DNA of 64,000 nt, taken from Rhodamnia argentea. Taxonomy: Eukaryota > Streptophyta > Magnoliopsida > Myrtales > Myrtaceae. Positions 50,834 to 62,415 of this stretch are shown piece after piece. The notes under the pieces are model-generated. The model did no database searches. It saw only the letters and a program-made list of their open reading frames with translations, and was not told the origin of the DNA. The DNA lies in the NCBI RefSeq assembly GCF_020921035.1, contig NC_063150.1, forward strand, positions 36,069,826 through 36,133,825, written 5' to 3'. A program made the position numbers and the translations under genes. Numbering within the stretch: position 1 is the first letter of the stretch; each line of letters opens with the position of its first letter.

Positions 50834-51233
50834 CTATTCGGTAAATGGATAATTCTCATTTCTAATTCTGCAGTGTCTGACCTGAATCTTACCCCCAATG
50901 CTATACACACATCCATCATTCAAACTGGTGACCACATCCGATAGGTACTCTCCGCATAGGGAAGGCGAAATCGCCGCATCACATGTCGCATGGCCGAAAC
51001 AAGGATCATTATCTTCATTGGCCTCACTGTGATAATCGAAGTACGAACGTGGACTATTATCAACTAAATTGATCACAACTGCCTGATGATTTCCATCGTA
51101 GGGAGTGAATGGCCCACATTTTCTAGGGTTGCATATCATGCTCAATACAGTATTGTCTAAATCACTCTCGCACCACCGAGAATGAGAAAAAGTGTAGTTA
51201 GGACTACTGCTGCAATCCTTTGAAAATTGGCAT
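50834..51233 (-). pseudogene. Second ginkbilobin-like (DUF26/Gnk2) copy, broken
   Basis: The minus-strand frame contains CESDLDNTVLSMICN and CFGHATCDAAISPSLCGEYL. The Gnk2 core C-X8-C is present but the third Cys of C-X8-C-X2-C is Tyr. A hydrophobic stretch FQRIAAVVLTTLFLILGG, fit for a signal peptide, is encoded just upstream (about 51,160-51,230) but in a different frame from the domain. The gene is thus frameshifted between export signal and domain. It is homologous to the copy at 34.9 kb. Confidence 0.72.
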
Positions 51234-51446
51234 TTTGCCGACTTTGAATTTTGCGTCTATTGCTTTTCAACTAGGGTTTGTCTTGAAATTATCTCCACAA
51301 ACTACAAAATTACTTTAATAAGCGGTTACGAGAAATGCTTCCTTGACTTTTATCGAAGATTAACTCCTTATGTTTAACTTTTTGTTGATCATTCGGCTGA
51401 AAATTTAGTTGCTTAACTAGCGGTGCACAGTTATCGTGTAGGAAAA

Positions 51447-52330
51447 ATTAGCAAAAAAGTCTTACACTTATCGCAATTGTGTTAATTCTTTTTTTTTTTT
51501 TGGGTCAATTGAGTCCTAAATCTTTTATATTTTTGCTAGTTCGGTGCATTGATTAGAAATTGCTAACAAGGGCGCTAGGCACTCTATGTAGCGTGGTCGG
51601 AGTTAACATGGATAATTTTTAATCATATTTTCATATTTTTTCAAATTATTTTTTCTTTTTCCTTTTTGGCCTTTTCTTTTTGTTTCTTTCCCTTCTTTCA
51701 CTATCCAATCATCGGACCTTGATGACCAGCCAAATGTGAGGCCCAACACAGTCAACCTCGCCAAGGGCTGGGACGGGGCAAGCCTTGCCGGTGGCTGGCC
51801 AAGGCAACAATTGCCATCGCCAGGCTGGTGAAGCTTGCCCTTGCTAGCCCTTGCGTCTGGCCAATCGTCGAGGTCTAGTGTCCAGCTAGTAGGGGGCGAG
51901 AAAATTGAAGCGATCGGATCGAGAAATGCTTAGATCGGACTAAACCGGCGATCCCGATGAGTGCCAAGGGCTAGGATAGGGCAAACCTCGCCGGTGGTTG
52001 GCCAGGGCGACGATAACCAGCATTAGCTAGGTCGGCAAAGCTTGCCCTAGTTAGCTCTCACCTCCGGCCAATCGTTGAGGTCTAGTGTCTAGCTAGTAGG
52101 GGTGGGAAAATTGAATTGATCGGATCGAGAAACGCCTAGATCGGACTGAACCGGCGATTTCGATGAACTCGTTCCTTACTTATGGCCGGTTGCCGATCGT
52201 CGTCGTGGTCGACGACCGGCCAAAGAAGAAGGGAAAAAAGGAAAGGAAAAAAACAAAGAAATAGAAAAGAGAAAAATAAGAATAAGAATAAAAATAAAAA
52301 ATAATTAAAAATTCTGTTTTAAAAAAAATG
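51447..52330. repeat. MITE-like repeat with a tandem pair of 203 bp
   Basis: A left arm with agcaaaaaagtcttac and aattgagtcctaaatc leads into a GC-rich core. There, a 203-bp unit starting ccaagggct is repeated at 51,761 and 51,964 (shared words gaggtctagtgt, agctagtaggg, gatcggatcgagaaa). A purine-rich tract ends it. A matching right arm is not obvious. 52,330-52,560 contains another MITE-like piece (ttttccgtgaaccgaacg). Confidence 0.6.
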
Positions 52331-52621
52331 AAAATAATTAAAAAAAGAGTGCATGAAGAAAAACTTGCTTGGCCTCGGTGAAAGAAAGAAAAAAGAGAAA
52401 TTCATTTTCTCCACTTTTGAAAGTATTTTTTTTATGAAAAATATTTTCCTTGACTCATTTATTTTCCGTGAACCGAACGTATGAAAATCTAAAAAACATT
52501 TTTCTTGAAGTTGTTTTCCGTGAAGTTGATGGAGCCAAATAATATGATTATACAAGTTATGAGTTTAAGCACTTGACTGAAAAAAGTGTATATATGCAAT
52601 GTTGAAAAGTGAATTTTGGGG

Positions 52622-53340
52622 AATTTACCAAAAAAGTCCAAATCCTATGGCACTTGTCCCAACTTAATCTATACCTTTCAATTTGATCAATTCAGTCTTA
52701 AGCTTTCAAACGCCAATTTAGTCCTACCTTTTGACGATTTGCCAATTTAATCCTTCCGAAAAATTTTTCGAAAATTGTTGGCGTAATGATCTAGTCGGTC
52801 TTGGTCACCCTACATGGTTTGGTTGACGTTGATGTGGACAATATTTTAATTTTGAGTTTTTATGAATTTATTTTTCTTTTTTCTTTTTTTTTCCTTCTAT
52901 TTCCTCACTTGATCTTGGCGAAGGCTAGGACACCCTCGCTTGGACCCGGCAAGGGCTATGTACTCGCCGACCAATAGGAAAGGGTCACGACCATCGCTTG
53001 GATCTAGGAGAGGGCCCATAGTCCCTTGCCCATGGCCGGTGAGAGTTAGTAGAAGAAAATAGGAAAAAAGAAAAAATAATTAAAAAAGCCATAAAATTTT
53101 AAAAACATTATCCATGTTAGCGCCGGTCGCACCACGTAAGATTGTCGATATTGACTAGATCGCCACGTTAGCGACTTCATGTCAAAACTGGTAGGAAGAA
53201 CTAAATTAACAAATCATCAAGATGTATAATACTAAATTGAAAGGTTGTCAAAAGGTTTGTGATTAGATTGGCTAAATTAAAATGATTAGCAACTAAATCG
53301 GCATAAAAATAATAGGTTTATGACTTTTTGGGTTTGGAAA
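52622..53340. mobile_element. Long-armed MITE-like element
   Basis: The left arm aatttaccaaaaaagtcc...aatttagtcctacctttt is mirrored at the right end by ...aaaggtttgtgattag...aggtttatgactttttggg. The core contains a GC-rich ggcaagggct segment between pyrimidine and purine tracts. Its relatives are at 51.4, 57.45 and 63.4 kb. Confidence 0.7.
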
Positions 53341-54009
53341 TATGGGCTTTAGTGGTAGAAAAAAAATTGAACACAATCACATTATTGTTAAATCAATGGG
53401 AGGAGTGACACATAAGTATATGTACTATTTGCAAAATAGGACAAGGAATATGTCATGTTCGCATTTATGTCAATCACATATGTTTGCTAGTTCATATTTT
53501 GATTTGGCACGCAACACAAGCTAATCTTCACCGAACTCATCAATACATTTAGTTTGACCCACCTTCACTTAAAAGCTTGAGCTAATGAGTTATGGGCCAC
53601 AGCAATTCTCCGATGTGAGGCTTTTCTAACATAGCTTACACATGGATACTAACAATCTTCCCCTCACGTGTGAGCTTCATTGTTATATTTGCTCATCTTT
53701 AATTCGGGTATCCTTCTGTACTAAGATATCTCAACTTAAATTTTCATCAACGCCCATCGAGCCGGCCAATGAGTTATGAACCAACTTGGATATATTAATT
53801 GCTTAACAAACACTAATTATTCGATGCGGGGCTTATCTAACATAACTTACATGTGCATCTTAACATCTTCTTCATGAGAAAAGCCTATCATCCCTAGATA
53901 TCCACCCCAGCTTTTCCAAACACCATCCTCAACTCTCTCTGTGAAAGAGAAGAAAAAGATTGACCATGGAAACTATAGAGCTACATGATCTAAGGACCCT
54001 CGATTTCTT
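53341..54009. other. Intergenic DNA with two copies of a short dispersed repeat
   Basis: gagttatgggcca...gatgtgaggcttttctaacatagctta (53,587-53,640) is echoed by gagttatgaacca...gatgcggggcttatctaacataactta (53,771-53,850). No gene is visible. Confidence 0.5.
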
Positions 54010-54440
54010 TTGGCTGTTCTATTGATCTTGTCAATGCTAGGGTTTGTGTTTGTAATTACATGTTTTCGTGCTCCAAGAGCTTTTTATGGGAATAAAGCCA
54101 TAACAAAGTGTAATGTTTTGATTAAGCATAACACCGGGACCATGGCAACGGTCTTCTTCGTCGTGTTTGTGTATTTCAATGTGGTTCTGCGGCTACCAAT
54201 CCAACTCTTTGTTGTGCTCGGTAGTGCGAGAGAAAGAGTGCCTCAAGTAGCAATTAGAATGACAGGCTTCTTGTTGATGTCAATGCTTATTCTCTTCGAA
54301 TATGTCGCCGTGACGGTGATGTGCTTCGACTGCGAGTTTGACATCAACCTCCATGAGAATGTTGACAAATCTTTCTTGGCTGAGCATCGCCAAGGCATAT
54401 CTAGGAGAGTATGTCCCTTTGAAGATTAAGGGTAACAAAA
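54010..54440 (+). pseudogene. C-terminal half of a divergent membrane-protein family member
   Basis: An open frame of 139 residues carries two strongly hydrophobic segments (around ATVFFVVFVYFNVV and TGFLLMSMLILFEYVA) and ends HENVDKSFLAEH, matching HHENIDKSPLVDHL in the intact copy at 61,441. The conserved end LGEYVPLK, also typical of the Arabidopsis At1g31130 group, is present just downstream but in another frame. A shift near 54,390 therefore breaks the C-terminus. The N-terminal half is absent. Confidence 0.7.
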
Positions 54441-55168
54441 GGAATTGCATAGACTTTGTATTTAATTGTACTTTTTGGAAACATTCAGTGTGTGTTAGTC
54501 CAATTAAGTGTATTCTTCATTGGTGATCTGCATCGAATGCTACAAGTATAACCAAGTATAATTTGTAGAACAATATGGTGAAGAATTTTCCTAGACACAT
54601 AGGCATCCATTTGATTGGTCTCTGTATCTTTCATGAACCAATGGCTGCGTTTTATTGCAATCGTACTTACCGAACCATATTGATATGCCTAATTAACTAA
54701 TTTCTCGCTAATCAAGGTCATTTGTAAGAGGAAATTGACCGGATATTCAATCTAGACAAACACTTGTTTCTTTATAAACAAACGAGGCAGATGTTAACTT
54801 GGTTGCATGCAATAAGTCAACTGAAGGAGATTGTGTTGCTGTTCACTACATTGGTACCTTCGCTTGCTGGATTTGTCGTTTGTCTCCCCAAAAAGAAATC
54901 CATAGCCAACTTTGTCTTCCCCTCAAAATCGCACCCTTGAAGAGTACGCAGCTACATTCCAATTTATGGACGTATATAGATCGAATGAACTAGACGACAA
55001 ATCGTCTCGTCTAAGAGGGTTAACATTCAATTGAAAGATAAAGTGCTAAACTGCTAATCTTCCAAATATCATAACACGACACACAAATAGATATGAATAG
55101 GATTGAGATTCAAGTCAATTTATTCCTTATATCGGGAGGATATTTGGGTGCATCAACTATGTTCTATC

Positions 55169-55175
55169 TATAAAA
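55169..55175 (+). promoter_or_regulatory. TATA box before the 55,216 family member
   Basis: TATAAAA in ttctatctataaaaccctc lies 41 bases before the ATG. The same element precedes the copy at 61,441 (61,394-61,400). The leader would be very short. Confidence 0.55.
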
Positions 55176-55215
55176 CCCTCGGTCTTGAAGCTCCACGTAT
55201 TCAAGACATTAGAGG

Positions 55216-56190
55216 ATGGATCGAGAGCAAGAGGAGAGGCGATCTCTTGGTTTCTTTGGCGTCGTCAAGGAATCCATCAAGATCATCTTCACATGGCGGA
55301 AGATCTTCAGCCAAATCACACCGGCCTTCATCCTCCCTCTTGGCCTCATCTTCTTAGCTCACATGGAGATTTCCGCCATCCTCCTCGCAAAGATCCACCA
55401 TGATGGGCGTCCGCTCGGCCACTCCGAAGCCGACACTCCCCGGTACAACAAGCTCTCCGATTTTGCAACCTCGAACACAATCGAGCTTTTGCTGTTCACG
55501 GTCATCGCCTTCGTCCTGGTTGGAGCCTTTTCTCTTCTTTCCACGTCCGCGGTGGTGTGCACGACCACGTGCGTGTACACCTCGAAATCCATCGCTTTCG
55601 GGGGAGTGATGAGGGTCCTCCCGAAGGTGTGGAAGAGGCTCTTGATCACGAACTTATGGAGTTTTCTTGCTTTCTCCGTCTACATCGTCGTGGCTACAGC
55701 GATCTTCTATCTCTTTGCTCTTATTCCCTCTCCCGCCACTGTACTCGGCCCTAGCTTTCATCTTCCTCATCTTATACCTCTCCGGGCTGGTGTATATCAG
55801 CGTCATTTCGGGCTTGGCAGGTGTGATTTCAGTGGTAGAGGACATCTATGGGATCCAGGCCATGTTCAAGAGCAAAAACCTGATCAAGGGGAAACCGGGG
55901 GTTTCGCTAGCCATCAACCTCTTGTTATCGATTTTGTCCATGGCAATCCAAAAAGTGTTCTACGTCTTTGTGGCCCTCGGACATGGATCGGGGTTCCTAA
56001 GGTTTGGGGTTGCAATTCTCTGTTTCTTTTTCTGCTCAATTTGCTCCTCTTCGCCCCCGTTGTGCAAACCGTGATCTACTTCGTGTGCAAGTCATATCAC
56101 CACGAGAACATCGACAAGTCGCCGCTGGTGGATCATCTCGAGGTCCATCTTTTGGCCGATTACCTTCCTCCTAAAGCCGATGACGTATAA
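55216..56190 (+). pseudogene. Membrane-protein family copy with a frame-shifted centre
   Basis: This is an open frame of 324 codons, the same length as the intact paralog at 61,441, beginning MDREQEERRSLGFF and ending LADYLPPKADDV. Residues from about 178 to 272 are read out of frame. An extra T near 55,748 (gtactcgg against gtaccgg) shifts it, and a missing base near 56,027 (ttctttttctg against ttcttgtttctg) restores it. The shifted part reads LGPSFHLPHLIPLRAGVY... and loses at least two membrane helices. In the right frame, the family's GIQAMFKSKNLIKGK is still encoded in the DNA. It may be expressed, but is probably not functional as a transporter-like or scaffold membrane protein. Confidence 0.82.
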
Positions 56191-57640
56191 GTGGAACAAG
56201 TCGACGTACAAGCTGGCGTTCGTATATTCTAATAATGTAAGAACCTGGGGCTGCTTCTCGTCTTGTTTGCCCATATTTAAAAGGGTCCTTCACCTTAATG
56301 TACTATGAGAGTGATTATTACCTTCTCGGGCTACTTGCAACTCGCGAGTCCTCTTCTCGCTACTAATATTTCACTTAATTTTGCCATGCGCCACAATGTT
56401 GGCTAGTGTTCGTTCGCTGCCATTTGAGATAGTTATACCTTTTCACACTTACTTTTTATGATTGCCGACTAATAACCCCTCAAGCAAACTCAATTACATT
56501 TACAACGGGATAATTCTTAGCCAAAAGAACTACATTGCCAAACCATTAAAGGTGTAGGACTAAATTGGTCAAATTGAAAAAGTTTATAATTGAATTTACG
56601 ACCATATAATAGGCTTAGAATTTTTTTGACAATATTCTCTCTCCTGAAATTATGGAAACAACCGTAACCTTTTCACTATATTGATAATTTTAATTGGCCG
56701 TGGAACTTTGATTCACTAATTTGTTGTTCGCAAATTTTATCTCTTATGGAATTTAATTCATAAAACCTATAAAGGGGATATTTTGAAAAACAAAATACGG
56801 AGAGCAACCTTCAAGAAATCAATTAGTTCAAAATTAAATTGAAATTTGAAAATTAATAGACTAGTATTACGTGTTAACAATAACTAAATAAAAGTGACTG
56901 TTCTTACTTAGAAATTACTCATCTTTTCACGTGCTTATCAGCTTTTCTATAGCAAAGTTTTTTTTTTCTTTTCACGGCAAATAAAAATTATATCCGTAAT
57001 TGAACAAGTACACAAATGGTACATATATATAATTTTTGTTGTCAATTATCTCCAAATTCGTCACATCATAGAACTTCCTCGGATTAGATGAGATAAGTTC
57101 CTAACTGAAAGTAACATCGTGTTAATAATCTAGGTGAAGACCAAGATTAAAGAACTGAAAAGTCAAACTCTCTTCTTCAAGGGAAATGTCCATCATTCCT
57201 ACCCACACGTGATAATTTGTGATTGAATTACAAGAAGAAAAAATATGCATGCCATCTATGACGGGGTAAATTGTAACCGTTTAATACTTTCTCCCTCTTG
57301 AACTCTCACTGTGTAAGGGACGACCAAAATTGACCATTGAGACTAGAGAACTAGATGATATAAAGACAATCAAATTTCTTCTTCCGTGAGTCCTTCGAAA
57401 TCACAACTGTTCACCACCGGATTATTCTTACCCTCATTCCCTCCAATGATTGTCCAAAAAGTCCTAAACTTATTATACGACGGCCAATTCAATCATAAAC
57501 CTTTAAACTATGTCAATTAAGTCATAAACCTTTTAGTGATTTGCCAATTTAGTCATAAAACTTTTCAATTCTCAATTTAGTTCTAAACCTTTTGAAATTT
57601 TTATAAATTAGATAATCGGTCAAAATAGACTATATTGACA
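56191..57640. other. 3' flank and AT-rich DNA with a repeat arm
   Basis: Up to 57,040 this belongs to the segmental duplication. 57,465-57,640 carries one arm of the long-armed MITE family (gtcctaaacttatt; aatttagtcataaaactttt). No gene is recognised. Confidence 0.5.
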
Positions 57641-57644
57641 AATT

Positions 57645-57890
57645 GGGACCGTGGAATCGATCTTCTGAAATAATAACCGGAGCGACATGCTTCTTGTTGA
57701 CATCAATGGTGATTCTCTTCGGATAAGTCGCGAGAGACGGTTGATATACTTTGTCTGCAAGCTCGATGTCGGCCTCCATGAATGTTGACAAATCTTTCTT
57801 GTCTGAGCATCTCCGAGGCACATATCTAGGAGTGTATGTGCCTTTGAAGATTAAGGATGACATGGAGATTGTATAGACAAACACTTGTTT
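57645..57890 (+). pseudogene. C-terminal relic of the membrane-protein family
   Basis: It parallels 46,130-46,340 and 54,250-54,440: ttcttgttgacatcaatggtg, ggcctccatgaatgttgacaa, and a terminal tttgaagattaaggatgaca. Short, interrupted, and lacking everything before the last helices. Confidence 0.7.
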
Positions 57891-58119
57891 CATTAGATTG
57901 CCTTTGGTACCTCCGCTTGCGGGATTTGCCGTCAGCATGATAATTAGGTGATATTAAAGTATGATTGATTTGTTTTGTATGCATATATTCATTTCTTTAT
58001 TGATACAGCGCTGTCATGCATATATAAGTTCACTTAAGACAATTTAATCAATGCCTATAAACTGTGTTCTATTATAACACCCTCTGTCTTGAAGCTCCAC
58101 AAATTTCAGAAATTAGAAG

Positions 58120-58262
58120 ATGGATCGAGAGCAAGAGGAGATGCAATTTATGGGTTTCTTTGGCATCATCAAGGGCTCTATCAAGATCATCTTCACATGG
58201 AGGAAGATCTTCGGCCAAATCATGCTTGCCCTCGTCCTCCGTCTTTCCTTCATCTTCTTAAC
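58120..58262 (+). pseudogene. N-terminal fragment of the membrane-protein family
   Basis: MDREQEEMQFMGFFGIIKG matches the starts of the 55,216 and 61,441 copies, and the family similarity stops after cttcatcttcttaac near 58,262. There the sequence passes directly into a copia-type gag. The same short leader (gtcttgaagctccac) lies upstream. Only about the first 47 codons survive. Confidence 0.78.
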
Positions 58263-60583
58263 AATAATTGGAGTACTCGTATGCAATTTTATCTGTTGGG
58301 TCAAGATCTGTGGGATATCGTTAGCGGTGACTACACCACACCATCCACGAACAATAGCGACTTAAGAGATGAATTATTGCAGCACATAAAGAGCATGCAA
58401 AGGCATGTGATAACTTGGTGGCACTGCTCGCGAGGTCGAATGATGCCAAATTGCAAAGGTTGAAGAACAAGCTATTGTCAGTGTTGCAACAAAATATGAT
58501 GCTGAGTCAATTCTTCTCCAAAGTCAAATCTATTTGTGAAGAAATTTCAAAGTTAGATCGTCCTAATGTCAACTCTAAGACTAGGATGAAAAGAACTATC
58601 ATTCATAGATTAAGGCTGAATTATAACGGTATTGTTACGACCACCTGTGGATGGGCAAATGAGCCTATTTTGACCGAGTTGGAGAATATATTGGCCAACT
58701 AAGAGGTTTTAGATAGAAAAAGGTCTACGGTCTCGATTGAGGAAGACTAAAGTGCCCTCTTCGGTAATAAAAGAGGGTTCAATGGTCAAAGGAGAATTGG
58801 TGCAAGCATTGCAGATGGCAAATAGAGAAAAAAAAGTCATGGAGAATGGCAAAAGCAACTAGAAGCGTTCTGCTAGTGGGAGCTTATCGAGATTGTGAGA
58901 AGTGACAATGAAGATAAGAGTAATAGAAGGCGTAACGGACGATGTTACATCTGCGGCAAAGAGACTGTCAAGTCAAAAGAGCTAAAGGAAACTTTGCAAC
59001 ATCTAAGGAGAATGATAGCGAAGAGGAATGAGATTTCTAAGTGTCCATTGTAGTGGAGGAACAAGGAGCACTTACATCCTCTTCTATCATCAAGTAAGAA
59101 CAAGTGATGGCTCTCATCACGATAAGTAATAAATTGATCAATTATTATTTTCATTGGATAGTTAATTCAGGTTGCTCAAATCATATGTCCGGAGATCAAG
59201 GCAAGCTATCAAACATGTCCGAGTACCCTAGTGGATGAGTAGTTGTCATCAAACACAAATCAAGGCTGCCGATTACTCATGTCAGCCAAACAATGATAAT
59301 GCTCCAATTTAGTTCACATTAGGTTGAACTGAAAAATGTGTATCACGCGCCAAGAATGAAGAAAAATGTTTTGTCCATCAACATCTTGGAAATCTGAAAG
59401 GGAAGTAGGATGAATTACGATAATATCAACCACCAGTTCATACTATTGAGACCCAATGGGAAGAACTGGACAAGATTTTTCAATTTATGGCCAATCTTGG
59501 GCTTGAATAGGAAGACCTTAAGAGGCAAACCCTAATGAGTTCTACTAGTCCCAATTTCACCACTGTTTCTTCAAATGGAGAAACTCGTCATCATATGATG
59601 ACTTACGATTCCAGGAAAGGGGGATGCCAATATTGCAGCTCAAATTCAAGGCTCCACATCCGACTTTCACGCCCGTCCGAGTAAACTTGCTCCTTAATTA
59701 CAACATCTTATCCAATCTGGTAGCATAAAACCTTCCATTTCGGATTTTACCATTTTGGCTCAATCCAGTAATTCCCTGGCTGTTAGGATTTCATCTCTAA
59801 AAAGTTCTTTTATTGTTGATTTGGGCGCTACCGGTCATATGTGCAGAGTATGTCTTGTTGACTATTTGATTTTCATATCATTTCCGAGGGTTCTCATGGT
59901 CTCATTACTATGGCCAATGATAATTAGGTTCCAATCAAAGGACATTGCACTGTTAATTTATTTTCAACTTTTTGTGATGTGTTATTTGTATCAGCTTTAT
60001 CTTCAAATATGTTATCTATCAGTAAACTTAGTAACGAATAGGGCTACATTGTTCTTTTTTCCCATGAAAAGGTAGTGGTTTAAGATAGACTCACAAGGTG
60101 GACAATTGGTGAAGGACAATTTCAGTTGGTCTCTATGTGGTTGATTTTCCGAGTGAGGCCATTTCACAACTCTAGTATTTACGCATGGGCCACCCGTCGG
60201 ATAATGTGTTGTATAATTTGAGTTTCAATTTTTATCTTAATTCGAGTCATTGTGAAACTTGTCGTTATTCGAAGCAGCATAAATCGCCTTTCACCTCTAG
60301 CACACATGTTTCATAAGAACAGTTTGAATTAATACCCTATGATGTATAAGGTGCTGCTCTTGTTGACTCTCGTGATGGCTTTAGATATTTTATTACATTT
60401 AATGATGATAAGTCTGACACCACTTGGCTTTATTTGTTGACCTCTAAGAGTAAAGTGTTGAAAGTATTCTAAGAATTTTGTAATATGGTTCACACTTAGT
60501 ATTGCCGTCATATCAAGATTCTCTAAATTGATAATGTGATTGAATATACAAACCATCTCTTTGAGTCCTTTCTTAAGTCTTTG
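58262..60583 (+). mobile_element. Degraded Ty1/copia fossil
   Basis: It begins inside gag (LLGQDLWDIVSGDYT; SQFFSKVKSICEEISKLDRP). A zinc-knuckle region, a protease-like DSGCSNHMSGD at about 59.17 kb, and a second gag/pol-like stretch with a protease-like FIVDLGATGHMC at about 59.82 kb follow, then integrase-like pieces. The two protease-like segments suggest parts of two copia copies. LTRs were not found. It is heavily broken (dozens of interruptions) and clearly older than the element at 36.6 kb. Confidence 0.8.
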
Positions 60584-61393
60584 GGAGAGTATGTGCCTCC
60601 GAAGATTAAGGGTAACAAAAGGAATTGCATAGACCTTGTATTTAATTGTACTTTGTCGGAAACATTCAGTGTGTGTTACGTACTCCAATTAAGCGTATTC
60701 TTCATTGGTGATCTGCATCGAATGCTACGAGCATAACCAAGTATAATTTGTAGAACAATATGGTGAAGAATTTTCCTAGACACATAGGCATCCATTTGAT
60801 TGGTCTCTGTATCTTTCATGAACCAATGGCTGCGTTTTATTGCAATCGTACTTACCGAACCATATTGATATGCCTAATTAACTAATTTCTCGCTAATCAA
60901 GGTCATTTGTAAGAGGAAATTGACCGGATATTCAATCTAGACAAACACTTGTTTCTTTATAAACAAACGAGACAGATATTAACTTGGTTGCATGCAATAA
61001 GTCAACTGAAGGAGATTGTGTTGCTGTTCACTACATTGGTACCTTCGCTTGCCGGATTTGTCGTTTGTCTCCCCAAAAAGAAATCCATAGCCAACTTTGT
61101 CTTCCCCTCAAAATCGCACCCTTGAAGAGTACGCAGCTACATTCCAATTTATGGACGTATATAGATCGAATGAACTAGACGATAAATCGTCTCGTCTAAG
61201 AGGGTTAACATTCAATTGAAAGATAAAGTGCTAAACTACTAGTCTTCCAAATATTATAACACGACACACAAATAGATATGAATTGGATTGAGATTCAAGT
61301 CAATTTATTCCTTATATCGGGAGGATAATAATGATAGTTTCATGATATTAACATGTAATTTGTTCGTTTTGGGTGCATCAACTATGTTCTATC

Positions 61394-61400
61394 TATAAAA
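61394..61400 (+). promoter_or_regulatory. TATA box of the intact membrane-protein gene
   Basis: TATAAAA lies 41 bases before the ATG at 61,441, in the same setting as at 55,169. Confidence 0.55.
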
Positions 61401-61440
61401 CCCCCAGTCTTGAAGCTGCACGTATTCAAGACATTAGAGG

Positions 61441-62415
61441 ATGGATCGAGAGCAAGAGGAGAGGCGATCTCTTGGTTTCTTTGTCGTCGTCAAGGAATCC
61501 ATCAAGATCATCTTCACATGGCGGAAGATCTTCAGCCAAATCACACTGTCCTTCATCCTCCCTCTTGCCCTCATCTTCTTAGCTCACATGGAGATTTCCG
61601 CCATCCTCCTTGCTAAGATCCACCACAACAAGCGTCCACTCAGCCACTCCAAAGCCAACACTCCCCGATACAACAAGCTCCCCGATTTCGCAACCTTGAA
61701 CACAATCGACCTCTTGCTGTTCACGGTCGTCGACTTCGTCCCGGTTGGAGCCTTTTCTCTTCTTTCCACGTCCGCGGTAGTGTGCACAACCACATGCGTG
61801 TACACCTCGAAATCCATCACTTTCGGGGGAGTGATGAGGGTCCTCCCGAAGGTGTGGAAGAGGCTCTTGATCACGTACTTATGGAGTTTTCTTGGTTTCT
61901 TCGTCTACATCGTCGTGTCTACAGCGAGCTCCTATTTCTTTGCTATTATTCCCTCTCCCATCATTGTACCGGCCCAAGCTTTCGTCTTCCTCATGTTATA
62001 CCCGTCTGGGCTGGTGTATATCAATGTCATTTCGGGCTTGGCAGATGTGATTTCAGTGGTAGAGGACATCTATGGGATCCAGGCCATGTTCAAGAGCAAA
62101 AACCTGATCAAGGGTAAACTGGGGGTTTCGCTAGCCATCAACCTCTTGCTATTGATTGTGTCCATGGCAATCCAAATAGTGTTCTACGTCTTTGTGGCCC
62201 TGGGACATGGATCGGGGTTCCTAAGGTTAGGGGTTGCAATTCTCTGTTTCTTGTTTCTGCTCAATTTGCTCCTCTTCGCCCCCGTGGTGCAAACCGTGAT
62301 CTACTTCGTGTGCAAGTCGTATCACCACGAGAACATCGACAAGTCGCCGCTGGTGGATCATCTTGAGGTCCATCTTTTGGCCGATTACCTTCCTCCTCAA
62401 GCCGACAACGTATAA
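61441..62415 (+). CDS. Multi-pass membrane protein of the At1g31130/At4g19950-like family, function unknown
   Basis: This is a single-exon frame of 324 aa from ATG to TAA. Hydrophobic segments fall near residues 30-55, 92-115, 143-172, 177-200, 229-252 and 262-290, so about six membrane helices with a cytosolic N-terminus rich in charge. The markers AFSLLSTSAVV, VEDIYGIQAMFKSKNLIKGK and VIYFVCKSYHHENIDKSPL match the Arabidopsis family from memory (there, AFSLLSTAAVV and CKSYHHQTIDK). I know of no established function. A TATA box lies 41 bases upstream. It is the only family member here without a visible lesion, and its codon use is GC-richer than its surroundings. Confidence 0.87.
   Translation: MDREQEERRSLGFFVVVKESIKIIFTWRKIFSQITLSFILPLALIFLAHMEISAILLAKIHHNKRPLSHSKANTPRYNKLPDFATLNTIDLLLFTVVDFVPVGAFSLLSTSAVVCTTTCVYTSKSITFGGVMRVLPKVWKRLLITYLWSFLGFFVYIVVSTASSYFFAIIPSPIIVPAQAFVFLMLYPSGLVYINVISGLADVISVVEDIYGIQAMFKSKNLIKGKLGVSLAINLLLLIVSMAIQIVFYVFVALGHGSGFLRLGVAILCFLFLLNLLLFAPVVQTVIYFVCKSYHHENIDKSPLVDHLEVHLLADYLPPQADNV

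Larger units (their letters stand above)
54403..57040 (+). repeat. Segmental duplication, copy 1
   Basis: About 2.64 kb is repeated at 60,584-63,245 with very high identity in coding and flanking DNA. It begins at gggagagtatgt / aggagagtatgt and ends at cacaaatggtaca. Copy 2 carries about 45 extra bases near 61,327-61,371. Confidence 0.9.
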
